DNA of 64,000 nt. Source: Massilia sp. UMI-21. Its GTDB lineage: Bacteria; Pseudomonadota; Gammaproteobacteria; Burkholderiales; Burkholderiaceae_D. Location of the stretch: NCBI GenBank assembly GCA_015277795.1, contig CP063848.1:5146001-5210000 (forward strand). Direction: 5' to 3'. This document shows, in pieces, positions 37,611-47,423 of this stretch (positions are counted from its first letter, which is position 1; each line of letters opens with the position of its first letter). A model generated the notes under the pieces. That model was not told where the DNA came from and did no database searches. It worked only from the letters and a program-made list of their open reading frames with translations. The position numbers were made by a program, and so were the translations under genes.

Positions 37611-37636
37611 AAAAAAAGGGGGAGCAATGCTCCCCC
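37611..37636 (-). terminator. Intrinsic terminator at the end of the ast operon
   Basis: Read on the minus strand, GGGGGAGC-ATT-GCTCCCCC is followed by seven T. It lies 12 bases after the astE stop and marks the end of the arginine catabolic transcription unit. Confidence 0.93.
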
Positions 37637-37647
37637 GGTGTATCTGC

Positions 37648-38661
37648 TCAGCCGATCCGCGTGACCATCAGGCCCGCACGCAAGCCGATCCGCACATCCG
37701 GATTCGGAAACACGACCAGTTCCTCGTCATGCTCCACGCGGTACACGGTCTCGCCATCGGTCGCGATCACCTCCCCCTTCTTCATCGACGTGAAGTTCCA
37801 GGTCTCGCGCCCGACCGACATGCTGAATGCATCCGACAGCTTGATCACTTGCCGCGCGGTGGCGAACACGTGCGGCGCCGCCTTGGCCGGCAGGCCGGGC
37901 AGGCCACGCAGCAGACGGTCCAGCGCGCTGGAGGCATCGGCGAACTGCGACAGGTCGTTCTGCCCCAGCGTACCGACCCGCCCCAGCTCCACCGTGCTGC
38001 CGGCGGCGCCATGGTGCTCCGCCGAGTAGTAGCTGTAGGTGCCCACCGATTTCGGGTTCATGATGACGGCGCCGATCGCCGCCTGCCCCAGCCAGTCGAG
38101 CAAGACCTTGCGCGGTGCATCGGCAATGATCTCGGGCACGATCGCGAACATCGGATAGTGCGAGGGCCGGATGGCCGTGTGCAGGTCGAGGTGCCAGCGC
38201 TGCGGCCCCGCCCCGTCGAAGAAGGCGCAGGTGGCAGCAATCAGCGCATCGGCCCGCCCCGCTTCGGCGGCCGTGGCCAGCGCCCCCCTGTCCGCACGGA
38301 ACATGCGGTTCAGGTCGGCGTCGATGAAGCGCTTGCCGGCGGCGATCGCGTCGATGTTCCCGACGCAGAGCATCAGGTCCACCGCCAGCGCCTCCGGAGT
38401 GCGCGACAGGGCTTCGATGAGCCAGGCCAGCATCTCGATCGGCCCGGTCTCGTCGCCGTGCACGCCCACCGACACCAGCACGCTCGGGCGCTGCACGTCG
38501 GCTGCGGCGCCCTTCACGGTGAGGATGCCGGGCGCCGGCAGGCCGACCGCGAAGCCGGCCTGTGCGAAGCGCTGCGCGACCGCGCCGAAATCGGCTTCGG
38601 CCAGCGCACGCACCGCCTCCGGCAGCGCAGCGCTGTTACCCTTGTTGGCGTCCGCGCTCAT
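37648..38661 (-). CDS. astE: Succinylglutamate desuccinylase
   Basis: This 337-residue zinc hydrolase of the M14/AspA-AstE family catalyses the last step of the arginine succinyltransferase pathway, releasing glutamate and succinate. Zinc ligands appear in SVGVHGDETGPIEML (His and Glu, near residue 67) and HLDLHTAIR (His, near residue 162). The catalytic Glu region is GSTVELGRVG. It starts four bases after the glutamate dehydrogenase stop, so its product can be fed directly to the enzyme encoded just upstream. Confidence 0.93.
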   Translation of the reverse strand: MSADANKGNSAALPEAVRALAEADFGAVAQRFAQAGFAVGLPAPGILTVKGAAADVQRPSVLVSVGVHGDETGPIEMLAWLIEALSRTPEALAVDLMLCVGNIDAIAAGKRFIDADLNRMFRADRGALATAAEAGRADALIAATCAFFDGAGPQRWHLDLHTAIRPSHYPMFAIVPEIIADAPRKVLLDWLGQAAIGAVIMNPKSVGTYSYYSAEHHGAAGSTVELGRVGTLGQNDLSQFADASSALDRLLRGLPGLPAKAAPHVFATARQVIKLSDAFSMSVGRETWNFTSMKKGEVIATDGETVYRVEHDEELVVFPNPDVRIGLRAGLMVTRIG

Positions 38662-38665
38662 CTGC

Positions 38666-41600
38666 TTATGCCGCCAGGCGTTCCGGGCTGGAGCCTTCCG
38701 ACAGCGCCCAGACGTCCAGCATGGCCTGCTCGAGCTCGACCGGCTGTGCGAAGCCGGTCAGGCCACGCGCCTTGGTCACTTCCTCGACAGCTGCGAGCGG
38801 GTCGACGCCCTGGCCGGCACGCTCGATCACTTGCAGCAGCAGGCGCTGCTGGGTGCGGCGCAGGGCCTGCATCGCGTAGTTGCGCAGCTGTTCCTGCGCC
38901 TTGCTCTGCGCCGGCAGCTTCAGGCCGCGCTCCAGCATGTCGATGCCGGCCTGCTGGCGCAGGGCCATGCCGACCTGCAGGAACTGGGCCAGGCTCATGC
39001 CGCCCGGACGCTGCACCGAAACCGCCGCGAACAGGAAGGTGGCCAGCGACTCGATGGTCTCGACCGCTTTCCAGGCCGCGTTGAAGGGCGCCGGCAGGCC
39101 GCTGTGACCGTCCGCTTCCGAACGGGCCGGGCTCAAGACGCGGAGCTGGTCGGCCTGGGCGAACAAGGTCGACAGCTCGGCCATGCCGTCGGTGCCGCTC
39201 GGGAGCGACAGCACGCCTTCGATCACGGCGCGCAGCAGCGAACGGGTGCGCGCATCGACCGCCATCGAGACGTCACGCGGCACCTTCAGCGCGTCGGCGT
39301 CGAGGGCATCGAACACCGGCGCCAGGTGCAGCGCCGACCAGGCGCGCGCCCAGGCCTTGACCACTTCGGTTTCGTCGACGCGGTGCTCGGCAGCCAGGTC
39401 GCGCAGCATCAGCGGACCGCAGCGGTTGACCGCCTCGTTGGCCAGCACGGTGGCCAGGATGGCATTGGCCAGCGGGTGGTTCAGCGGATCGCGGGTAGCG
39501 ACCAGCTGCGCCGGGAAGTACGGACGCAGCAGCGATTCGGCCCAGACCTCCTTGGTGAGATCGAGCGCCGCCAGGGTGCGCTTGAAGCGGTTCTTCACGT
39601 TGGCGACGACGACCGCCAGTTCCGGTGCGCTCAGGCCCAGGCCGAGTGCCTTGCGGCGGGCAAGCTCGGCATCGGTCGGCAGCTGTTCCAGCTCGCGCGA
39701 GACGGCGCCTTCCGATTCCAGGTTGGTGATCAGGGCGGCATAGCCGTCCACCACCGAAGCGGTGGCCTGCGCCTGCGCTTCGCGGGTCAGGAGGTGGGTC
39801 TGCAGCGTGTTGTCGCGCAGGACCAGGTCTTCGACCGCGCCGGTCATATCGTTCAGCACGCGGTTACGGTCTTCTTCCGTCAGCTCACCGGCGTTGACTT
39901 CGGTGTCCAGCCAGATCTTGATGTTGACTTCGTGGTCCGAGCAGTCCACGCCGGCCGAGTTGTCGATCGCATCGGTGAAGATGCGGCCGCCGCACAGGGC
40001 GAACTCGATACGGCCGGCCTGGGTCGCGCCCAGGTTGCCGCCCTCGGCCACCACCTTGCAGCGCAATTCGTTGCCATCGACGCGGATGCGGTCGTTGGCG
40101 CGGTCCTTGACCTGGGCGTGGGTCTCGCTCGAGCACTTGATGTAGGTGCCGATGCCGCCGTTGTAGAACAGGTCCACCGGCGCCAGCAGGATGCGGTGCA
40201 TCAGCTCTTCCGGCGACAGCGAGCTTTCCGCGATGTCGAGCGCGGCGCGCACTTCCGGGCTCAGGTCGATCGAGCGCGCATTGCGCGGGTACACGCCGCC
40301 GCCCTGCGAGATCAGGCTCTTGTCATAGTCTTCCCACGAGGAGCGTGGGAGCGCGAACATGCGTTCGCGTTCCTTGAACGAGACTTCGACATCCGGGGTC
40401 GGGTCCAGGAAGATGTGGCGGTGGTCGAACGCGGCCAGCAGCTTGAGCTGGCGCGACAGCAGCACGCCGTTGCCGAACACGTCGCCCGACATGTCGCCCA
40501 CGCCCACCATGGTCACCGGGGTTGTGTTCATGTCGTGGCCCAGTTCGTAGAAGTGGCGCTTGACCGCTTCGAACGCGCCCTTGGCGGTGATGCCCATCTT
40601 CTTGTGATCGTAGCCGTTCGAGCCGCCCGAGGCGAAGGCGTCGCCCAGCCAGAAGCCGCGCTTGACGGCGATGCTGTTGGCGATGTCCGAGAAGGTCGCG
40701 GTGCCTTTGTCGGCGGCCACCACCAGGTACGGATCGTCCTGGTCGTAGCGCACGGTGTTCTCCGGCGGAACGATGGTGCCGCGCAAGCGGTTGTCGGTCA
40801 CTTCCAGCAGGCTGGAGATGAACAGGCGGTATACCGACTCGCCCTCGGCCGCCACCACTTCACGCGGGGCGTTGGCCGGCATCTGCTTGCACACGAAGCC
40901 GCCCTTCGAACCGGCCGGCACGATGACGGCGTTCTTCACCATCTGCGCCTTCACCAGGCCCAGCACTTCGGTGCGGTAGTCTTCCATGCGGTCCGACCAG
41001 CGCAGGCCGCCGCGGGCGACCGGGCCGCCGCGCAGGTGCACGCCTTCGAAGCGGCGCGAGAACACGTAGATCTCGCGGTACGGACGCGGTTCCGGCGCCA
41101 GCGCCAGGTTGCTGGTGTCGACCTTGAAGATTATTTTGTCACCGCTGGAGCCTTGCTCCAGCTTCTGGAAGTAGTTGGTGCGCACCGTGGCCAGCACCAG
41201 GTCGACCAGGGCCGCCATGATTTCCTCGGTGTCGGCGTGGTTCACGCTCGACAGGCCGGCCTTCAGGGCGACCAGCTTGGCGGTGCCCGAAGCCTGCTCG
41301 GCCTCGCCGAGCTTCGGATCGAAGCGCAGCAGGAAGCCGGTGACGAATTCCATCGCCAGGGCCGGCTGGGTGCGCAGGGTTTCGGCCATGTAGCGCACCG
41401 AGAACTTCGAGCCCAGCTGGCGCCAGTAGCTGATGTAGGCGCGCACCAGCTGCACTTCGCGCACCGACAGGCCGCCCTCGATGGTCAGGCCGTTCATGCG
41501 GCCGTCTTCGGCCTCGTCGTTGAACAGGGCGGTGAACAGCTCTTCGGCCACCTCGGCGATGCCCGGCTTGATCAGCTTGGCGCCGCTTTCATCGTCCACG

Positions 41601-43393
41601 GCCAGCGCGGTGACGTTGTGGCGCTTGCCGTCCGCGGTGGTGAACGACCAGGTCTGCTCGCGGTCGACCGCGATGCCGGCGTTCTGCAGGGCCGGCAGGA
41701 TGCGCGACAGCGACGGCACGGTCTCGCCCGAGTACAGGCGAATCGAGGCGTCGCGCGCCGCGGTGCCGCGGCTCGCGCCCGGCTCGATGCGCACGCTGAC
41801 GCGGTCGTGCTGGCCGTTCTTCAGCACCGCCTGCAGGTCGCGGAAAGCGATTTCCGGCGCGGTGGCGGTGACGAACGAGACCGGAAGGTTGGCGCCGAGC
41901 TTGCGCAGGCTGCTGCGATGCGCGTGGTCTTCGACCGCGTTGCACATGGCGGCGAAACGGTCATGCCAGCCATCCAGCACCGCCAGCAGCGGCTGCTGGA
42001 TGTCGGTTTCGAGGTCGAGCGGGTAGCGGGCGGCATGCGCGATCAGGTAGACGCGCGCCAGCGGGCCGTCGGCCACCAGGGTCTGGACGCGCACGTCGCG
42101 CGCGCCCGAACTGTCCTTCAGGGCCGAGGCCAGGCTCGATGCCACGGCGGCGCTGAAGCGCTCGCGCGGCAGGTAGACCAGCACGTTCAGGTGGCGCGCA
42201 TACACGTCGCGGCGTGCGAAGACCTTCGGGCGCGGTTGCTTGTACAGCGACACGACCGAGCTGCACACCTGGGCCAGCCATTCCGGATCGGCTTCCAGCG
42301 CTTCGGTGCGCGGCAGCGACTCGAGGATCTCGACGAACTTCTCGGCGCGGAAACCTTCCTGGCGCACGCCGGCGATCGACAGCACCTTGGCGACGCGGCC
42401 GCGCGCGAACGGCAGGCGCGCCAGCGGGGTCGCGGTGGCGGCGCGGGTGAACAGGCCGACGAAGCAGTGCTCGCCCAGGATCTTGCCCTGGGCATCGGTG
42501 TCGCGCACGCCGATGAAGTCGAGCGGCTGGTCGCGGTGCAGCGTGCCCTCGACGTCGGCCTTGACGATCGACAGGGTGTCGGCACGGCGCGACAGGGTTT
42601 CGAAGTCGCCCGGGATGTTCGCCAGGCAGGTGCCATAGACTGGGTGGGCGGTGTCGGCGAGCACGCCGATGCGGCTCGGGATGTCGCGCTCGAGCTCGCG
42701 CACGCCCTCTTTCACCACATAGTAGGCGTAGCCGAACGGCTCGAAGCCTTCGTTCTTGGCCCACTCGAGGAAGGCGGCCACTTCCTGGCCTTCCGGGGTG
42801 CCGGCGTTGGCAGCAGCCGCGGCCACCGCGGTCAAGCGGTCGGCCATCTTGACGGCGTCGCGGTTCACGGTGGCGGCGTCGTTGGCGACCATGCGGATGC
42901 GCGCGGTCAGGGCATCCAGTTCGGAGAATTCGAGCTCGTCGCTCATCAGGATCAGCACGATCGATTCCAGCGGTGCGCCGGCTTCGCCGACGGCGCTTGC
43001 CAGGCCGCTCGCGTCACGGCGCACCGGCAGCACGGCGTTCATCACGCCGGCGGCGCTCTGGCGCTCCTTGCGCAGGGCCATGACGAAGGAATCGACCAGG
43101 TAAGGCATGTCGTCGTTCAGGATCAGCAGGGCAGTCGCCATGCCGCCGCGGCTGTCCGCATAGCGCATCGTGGCGATCTGGCAGCCGGGGCCGCTGCGCT
43201 GGGCCAGCTGCGAGAATCCTTCCCACAGCACCGGGGCCAGGCTCTCGGGCGCGGTGCCGGCCAGGTCCTCGTCGTCGAGCGAACCGAGCCAGGCGCTGAT
43301 GAGCGCTCCCACCTGCGCATTGGCGCCGGTGGACTGGTTTGCGTCCACCAGCGCGAGCGTCTGGCTACGCAAGTCTTGAGACATGTCTTTCAT
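38666..43393 (-). CDS. gdhB: NAD-specific glutamate dehydrogenase, large (about 180 kDa) type
   Basis: This 1575-residue enzyme oxidises glutamate to 2-oxoglutarate and ammonia with NAD. The N-terminal 700 residues carry ACT-like regulatory modules. The catalytic core near residues 780-1200 includes PRGGLRWSDRMEDYRTEVLGL and NAVIVPAGSKGGFV (substrate Lys), and later YIKCSSETHAQVKDRAND and the NAD-binding AEGGNLGATQ segment. It belongs to the Pseudomonas GdhB class. I place the start at 43393 (MKDMSQ) because GGAGAAG is eight bases upstream; 43384 is possible. It sits inside the ast operon between astB and astE. The opposite strand is open for almost 1800 codons, but that frame has no recognisable family. 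Confidence 0.93.
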   Translation of the reverse strand: MKDMSQDLRSQTLALVDANQSTGANAQVGALISAWLGSLDDEDLAGTAPESLAPVLWEGFSQLAQRSGPGCQIATMRYADSRGGMATALLILNDDMPYLVDSFVMALRKERQSAAGVMNAVLPVRRDASGLASAVGEAGAPLESIVLILMSDELEFSELDALTARIRMVANDAATVNRDAVKMADRLTAVAAAAANAGTPEGQEVAAFLEWAKNEGFEPFGYAYYVVKEGVRELERDIPSRIGVLADTAHPVYGTCLANIPGDFETLSRRADTLSIVKADVEGTLHRDQPLDFIGVRDTDAQGKILGEHCFVGLFTRAATATPLARLPFARGRVAKVLSIAGVRQEGFRAEKFVEILESLPRTEALEADPEWLAQVCSSVVSLYKQPRPKVFARRDVYARHLNVLVYLPRERFSAAVASSLASALKDSSGARDVRVQTLVADGPLARVYLIAHAARYPLDLETDIQQPLLAVLDGWHDRFAAMCNAVEDHAHRSSLRKLGANLPVSFVTATAPEIAFRDLQAVLKNGQHDRVSVRIEPGASRGTAARDASIRLYSGETVPSLSRILPALQNAGIAVDREQTWSFTTADGKRHNVTALAVDDESGAKLIKPGIAEVAEELFTALFNDEAEDGRMNGLTIEGGLSVREVQLVRAYISYWRQLGSKFSVRYMAETLRTQPALAMEFVTGFLLRFDPKLGEAEQASGTAKLVALKAGLSSVNHADTEEIMAALVDLVLATVRTNYFQKLEQGSSGDKIIFKVDTSNLALAPEPRPYREIYVFSRRFEGVHLRGGPVARGGLRWSDRMEDYRTEVLGLVKAQMVKNAVIVPAGSKGGFVCKQMPANAPREVVAAEGESVYRLFISSLLEVTDNRLRGTIVPPENTVRYDQDDPYLVVAADKGTATFSDIANSIAVKRGFWLGDAFASGGSNGYDHKKMGITAKGAFEAVKRHFYELGHDMNTTPVTMVGVGDMSGDVFGNGVLLSRQLKLLAAFDHRHIFLDPTPDVEVSFKERERMFALPRSSWEDYDKSLISQGGGVYPRNARSIDLSPEVRAALDIAESSLSPEELMHRILLAPVDLFYNGGIGTYIKCSSETHAQVKDRANDRIRVDGNELRCKVVAEGGNLGATQAGRIEFALCGGRIFTDAIDNSAGVDCSDHEVNIKIWLDTEVNAGELTEEDRNRVLNDMTGAVEDLVLRDNTLQTHLLTREAQAQATASVVDGYAALITNLESEGAVSRELEQLPTDAELARRKALGLGLSAPELAVVVANVKNRFKRTLAALDLTKEVWAESLLRPYFPAQLVATRDPLNHPLANAILATVLANEAVNRCGPLMLRDLAAEHRVDETEVVKAWARAWSALHLAPVFDALDADALKVPRDVSMAVDARTRSLLRAVIEGVLSLPSGTDGMAELSTLFAQADQLRVLSPARSEADGHSGLPAPFNAAWKAVETIESLATFLFAAVSVQRPGGMSLAQFLQVGMALRQQAGIDMLERGLKLPAQSKAQEQLRNYAMQALRRTQQRLLLQVIERAGQGVDPLAAVEEVTKARGLTGFAQPVELEQAMLDVWALSEGSSPERLAA

Positions 43394-43463
43394 GTTGCTT
43401 CTCCAAAGTTTGTGTGCAGGGGCGCGCTCTTGCTTGTGGCTTCGCGCCGACCCGGCTTTATAT

Positions 43464-43482
43464 GGACGGGGGTCTCCCGTCC
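43464..43482. repeat. Half-REP palindrome in the astB-gdhB gap
   Basis: GGACGGG-GGTCT-CCCGTCC is a 19-base palindrome with the GGG-AGA-CCC style core (opposite strand) of the right arm of the GTAGGGTG repeat family, but no flanking arm. It is within the 152-base gap between astB and gdhB, the longest gap inside the operon. It may be a decayed copy. Confidence 0.5.
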
Positions 43483-43545
43483 GAATTCCGTGCGCGCCCG
43501 TATTCCCGGCGCGCCAATCCGTTATTAGAACATGCCGGCGGCGCT

Positions 43546-44898
43546 TTACGACAGATCGTAAAGACCAGGCAGGCCGAGAATGCGTTCCAGCTCCTCGAGC
43601 GCCGCGGCGCATTCGATGGCCAGCTGCGGGTCGGCCAGGTCTTTCGGCTCGACGCGGTCGCGATAGTGCTTCTCGACCCACGCGACCAGCAGCGCGTACA
43701 GGGCATCGTTCATGATCACGCCGCCGTGCATGGCCTGCGCTTCGTCCGCGGTCAGGGCGACGCGCAGGCGCAGGCAGGCCGGTCCGCCGCCGTTGCGCAT
43801 GCTCTGGCGCAGGTCGAACTCGATCAGTTCGTCGATCGGGCCGCCGCCGGCGACCATGCCGCCCAGGTAGCGGTCGACCGCCCCGTTCTCGCGGCACTCG
43901 TGCGGCACCACCAGGGCCATGCGGCCATCCGGCTTGGTGAGCAGCTGGCTGTTGAACAGGTAGCTGGCCACGGCGTCGGCCACCGGCACCTGGGCGCTGG
44001 CCACGCGCACCGGCACCAGGTCGGTATCGACGCCGGCCAGGGCGCGGCGCAGCGCGTCCAGGGTGACCGCTTCGTCGACGAAGGCCTGCTCGTGGTAGAA
44101 CAGCACGTTGCCGTTGCCGACCGAGATCACGTCGTTGTGGAACACGCCCTGGTCGATCACGTCCGGGTTCTGCGAGGCGAACACGGTACGCGCCGGGTCC
44201 AGGCCGTGCAGGCGGGCCACCGCCTGCGAGGCTTCCAGCGTCTGGCGCGCCGGGTACTTCTTCGGGAACGGTGCCGCCGGGTCGAACTCGGTGCGGCCGT
44301 ACACGAAGAACTCGACGCCGGCCGCGCCGTGCGCGCTGGCGAAGCGGGTGTGATTGGCCGCGCCTTCGTCACCGAAGGCAGGCACCGGCGGCAGTGCGTC
44401 GTGCACCACGAAGCGGCTCGAATCCTTGAAGATTGCGCGCAGCGTGCGGGTAGCCTGCAGGTGCTCTTCCGAACGGTGCAGCTTGTTGTTCAGGTTGGCC
44501 GGCGTGAAATGCACACGGCCGTCCGCGGTGTCGCTCGAGGGGCTGACGGTGGCCGCGTTGGCGGTCCACATCGGCGCCGCCGAATAGGCGCAGGCCAGGA
44601 TCACCGGCGCTTCGCGGAAGGCACGCGCCAGCACGTCGGCGTCGGTGCCTGAAAAACCGATGCGGCGCAGCAGGCGGAAATTGGGGCGCGCCTGCGGCGG
44701 CATCACGGCCTGCGCGAAACCGCGCGCAGCCAGTTCGCGCATCTTGGCCAGGCCCTGCAGGGCGGCCTGGCGCGGGTTCGAGGCGCTGCGTACATTGCTG
44801 AACGAGGCGACGTTGCCGAACGAGAGGCCGGCGTAGTTATGGGACGGCCCGACCAGGCCGTCGAAGTTGTATTCGCGAGCAGTCAGCATAAGCGGCAT
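43546..44898 (-). CDS. astB: N-succinylarginine dihydrolase
   Basis: This 450-residue enzyme of the amidinotransferase fold hydrolyses succinylarginine to succinylornithine, CO2 and two ammonia. The N-terminal [18 protein letters not shown] and the C-terminal [14 protein letters not shown] with the catalytic Cys (near residue 368) are both standard. His residues are in LHRSEEH and [10 protein letters not shown]. The start at 44898 (MPLMLT) lies five bases after the astD stop; 44889 is equally possible and gives the E. coli length (447). Confidence 0.94.
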   Translation of the reverse strand: MPLMLTAREYNFDGLVGPSHNYAGLSFGNVASFSNVRSASNPRQAALQGLAKMRELAARGFAQAVMPPQARPNFRLLRRIGFSGTDADVLARAFREAPVILACAYSAAPMWTANAATVSPSSDTADGRVHFTPANLNNKLHRSEEHLQATRTLRAIFKDSSRFVVHDALPPVPAFGDEGAANHTRFASAHGAAGVEFFVYGRTEFDPAAPFPKKYPARQTLEASQAVARLHGLDPARTVFASQNPDVIDQGVFHNDVISVGNGNVLFYHEQAFVDEAVTLDALRRALAGVDTDLVPVRVASAQVPVADAVASYLFNSQLLTKPDGRMALVVPHECRENGAVDRYLGGMVAGGGPIDELIEFDLRQSMRNGGGPACLRLRVALTADEAQAMHGGVIMNDALYALLVAWVEKHYRDRVEPKDLADPQLAIECAAALEELERILGLPGLYDLS

Positions 44899-44903
44899 GG
44901 GTC

Positions 44904-46385
44904 TTAAAAGGTCAGGCCGGGCGACAGCTTGGCCGGCAGTTCGAGTTCGGCCGTCTCGATCGAGGCGACCGGATAGGCGCAGTAGTCGGCGGCGTAGTAG
45001 GCGCTCGGGCGGTGGTTGCCCGACTTGCCGACGCCGCCGAACGGCGCCGAGCTGGCCGCGCCGGTGGTCGGGCGGTTCCAGTTGACGATGCCGGCCCTGG
45101 CGCGCACCGCGAAGCGCTTCCACAGTTCTTCCGACGGCGACAGCAGGGCCGCGGCCAGGCCGTACTCGGTGGCGTTGGCCACGCGCAGCGCCTGGTCGAA
45201 GTCCTTCACGCGGATCACCTGCAGCAGCGGGCCGAACCACTCTTCGTCGGGGATGCCCTGCGCGTCGGTGGTGTCGACGATGCCGGCGGTGACGAAACCG
45301 GCATTCGGATCGAGTTGCGTCATCTGCAACAGCACCTTGCCGCCCTTGGCGGCCATGTCGGCCTGGGCCTGCACCAGGCGGGCGGCCACGGCGCTCGAGA
45401 CGACCGGGCCCATGAAAGGCTGCGGCTCGGCCGTCGAGGGGCCGGGCTGCAGGGTCGCGGCGATGTTGACCAAGCGGTCAAGAAACGCCGCGGCTTGCGG
45501 GCCGTCCTGGACAATCAGGCGGCGCGCGCAGGTGCAGCGCTGGCCGGCCGAGATAAAGGCCGACATCACGGTGTGGTGCACGGCGGCGTCGAGCAGCTTG
45601 GGGTCTTGCGGGATGTCCCACACCACCAGCGGGTTGTTGCCGCCCATTTCCAGCGCCAGCATCTTGCCCGGCTGGCCGCCGAACTGCTTGTGCAGGGCCA
45701 TGCCGGTCTGGCTGCTGCCGGTGAACAGGATGCCGTCGATGTCCGGGTTCTGGCCGAGCGCCACGCCGGTGTCGCGGCCGCCGTTGACCAGGTTCAGCAC
45801 GCCCTTGGGCAGGCCGGCCTGCTCCCACAGCTGCACGGTTTTCACCGCGGTGCGCGGCGCATACTCGCTCGGCTTGAACACCACGGTATTGCCGGCGATC
45901 AGGGCCGGCACGATGTGGCCGTTGGGCAGGTGGCCCGGGAAGTTGTACGGGCCGTAGACGGCGAACACGCCATGCGGACGGTGGCGCAGCACGGCATTGC
46001 CGTCGGCGACCTTGGAGGCGGTCTCGCCGGTGCGGGCGCCATGGGACTGGACCGAGATGTCGATCTTGTTGGCCATGGTGGCCACCTCGGTGCGCGCTTC
46101 CCACAGCGGCTTGCCGACTTCCTCGGCGATGATCGATGCCAGTTCTTCGCTGTGCTCCTTGAGCAGGTCGCGGAAGCGCGTGCAGACCGCGATGCGCTGC
46201 GCCAAAGGCGCGAGCGCCCAGGCTTCGAAGGCATTGCGGGCGGCCGTGGCGGCGCGCGCCACGTCTTCCTCGGTGGAGGCCTTGCTGGTCCAGGTCTGGC
46301 GGCCGGTCGACGGGTCGATGGTGACCAGTTCGGGACCGCTGCCGGCGAGCCACTCGCCGTCGATGTAGTTCGAGAGATTAGGCAT
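44904..46385 (-). CDS. astD: Succinylglutamate semialdehyde dehydrogenase
   Basis: This 493-residue NAD-dependent aldehyde dehydrogenase oxidises succinylglutamate semialdehyde to succinylglutamate. The general base Glu is in [11 protein letters not shown] (near residue 248) and the catalytic Cys in [12 protein letters not shown] (near residue 282). The cofactor segment is [14 protein letters not shown]. The start 46385 overlaps the end of the upstream succinyltransferase gene by eight bases. Confidence 0.94.
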   Translation of the reverse strand: MPNLSNYIDGEWLAGSGPELVTIDPSTGRQTWTSKASTEEDVARAATAARNAFEAWALAPLAQRIAVCTRFRDLLKEHSEELASIIAEEVGKPLWEARTEVATMANKIDISVQSHGARTGETASKVADGNAVLRHRPHGVFAVYGPYNFPGHLPNGHIVPALIAGNTVVFKPSEYAPRTAVKTVQLWEQAGLPKGVLNLVNGGRDTGVALGQNPDIDGILFTGSSQTGMALHKQFGGQPGKMLALEMGGNNPLVVWDIPQDPKLLDAAVHHTVMSAFISAGQRCTCARRLIVQDGPQAAAFLDRLVNIAATLQPGPSTAEPQPFMGPVVSSAVAARLVQAQADMAAKGGKVLLQMTQLDPNAGFVTAGIVDTTDAQGIPDEEWFGPLLQVIRVKDFDQALRVANATEYGLAAALLSPSEELWKRFAVRARAGIVNWNRPTTGAASSAPFGGVGKSGNHRPSAYYAADYCAYPVASIETAELELPAKLSPGLTF

Positions 46386-47412
46386 TCGCGTTCTTCCTTG
46401 TGTTGAGGGGCAGCGTGCGCACATCGTCGCCGGCCTGCACGCGCAGCTGCGACAGCTCCTGGGCCGACAATGCGACACGGGTGGCGCCGGGCACGGCGCG
46501 GGTGAGGATCATGCGGAAATCGGCCAGGTCGGTGTTCGATACCAGCAGGTGTTCGGTTTCGCCTTCGGGCATGCCTTCCTCGGCAAGCGCCAGCACGCTG
46601 TCGCGCACCGCGCGCAGCTCGGACACGCGGCCCTGCAGCACCGGGCCGGCGTCGAAGATGTCGACGTAGCCTTCGTAGTGCATGCCTTCCTTCTCCAGCA
46701 GCTTGCGCGCCGGCAGGGTCGAGGTGTGGACCTTGCCGATGACCTCGCGCGCCGATTCCGGCAGGTAGTCGACGTACAGCGGCTGGCGCGGCATCAGCTC
46801 GGCAATGAAGGACTTCTTGCCGAGCGCGGTCAGGCCGTCGACGTGGTCGAAATCCATCTTGAAGAAGTGGCGGCCCAGGCCTTCGTAGAAGGGCGAGGTG
46901 CCGCTCTCGTCCTGGAAGCCGCGCATCTCGGCGATGATCTTTTCGGTGAACAGCTGCTGGAACTGGGCGATGAACAGGAAACGGCTCTTGGACAGCCACT
47001 TGCCGTTGAAGCCGGCGCGGTATTGGGGCAGCAGGAACAGCGAGCACAGTTCGGATGAACCGGTCAGGTCGTTCGACAGGTACAGGGTCTCCATACGCGT
47101 GAACACGTTCAGTTCGCGGCTGCAGTGCACCAGGGTGCCGATGCGGTAGTTGTAGAACGGCTCGGTCAGGCCGACCGCACCCTTGATCGCGCACACGCCG
47201 GCGATGCTGCCATGGTCGGTGTGCTCGAGCACGAACATGTAGTCGCGCTGTTCGGGCGGAATGGTCTGGTTGAAGGAGGCCACTGCGGTCGCCACGCGGT
47301 CGCCCAGCATCTTGCGATCGGGTTTCAGCGTGGTCATGCCGCTGCCGGCCTGGCGCGCCATCTCGATCAGGGCGTCCAGGTCGTCGGTTTTCACTGCACG
47401 GATTACGAGCAT
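46378..47412 (-). CDS. astA: Arginine N-succinyltransferase, second (beta, AruG-like) subunit
   Basis: This 344-residue GNAT-related enzyme transfers succinate from succinyl-CoA to the alpha-amino group of arginine. The family N-terminus LVIRAVKTDDLDALIEMARQ and the segment GLGRHFFKMDFDHVDGL are standard. Many betaproteobacteria and pseudomonads have two homologous subunits (AruF and AruG); this one corresponds to the more conserved AruG. The stop overlaps astD, and the start is 11 bases after the upstream paralogue. Confidence 0.93.
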   Translation of the reverse strand: MLVIRAVKTDDLDALIEMARQAGSGMTTLKPDRKMLGDRVATAVASFNQTIPPEQRDYMFVLEHTDHGSIAGVCAIKGAVGLTEPFYNYRIGTLVHCSRELNVFTRMETLYLSNDLTGSSELCSLFLLPQYRAGFNGKWLSKSRFLFIAQFQQLFTEKIIAEMRGFQDESGTSPFYEGLGRHFFKMDFDHVDGLTALGKKSFIAELMPRQPLYVDYLPESAREVIGKVHTSTLPARKLLEKEGMHYEGYVDIFDAGPVLQGRVSELRAVRDSVLALAEEGMPEGETEHLLVSNTDLADFRMILTRAVPGATRVALSAQELSQLRVQAGDDVRTLPLNTRKNANA

Positions 47413-47423
47413 CGGGTCCTCTC

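Noticed and set aside
38171..43528. Open frame of 1785 codons on the plus strand
   Set aside because: It is antisense to gdhB and astE, has the His/Arg/Gln/Val-rich make-up typical of a GC-rich shadow frame, and shows no family motif.
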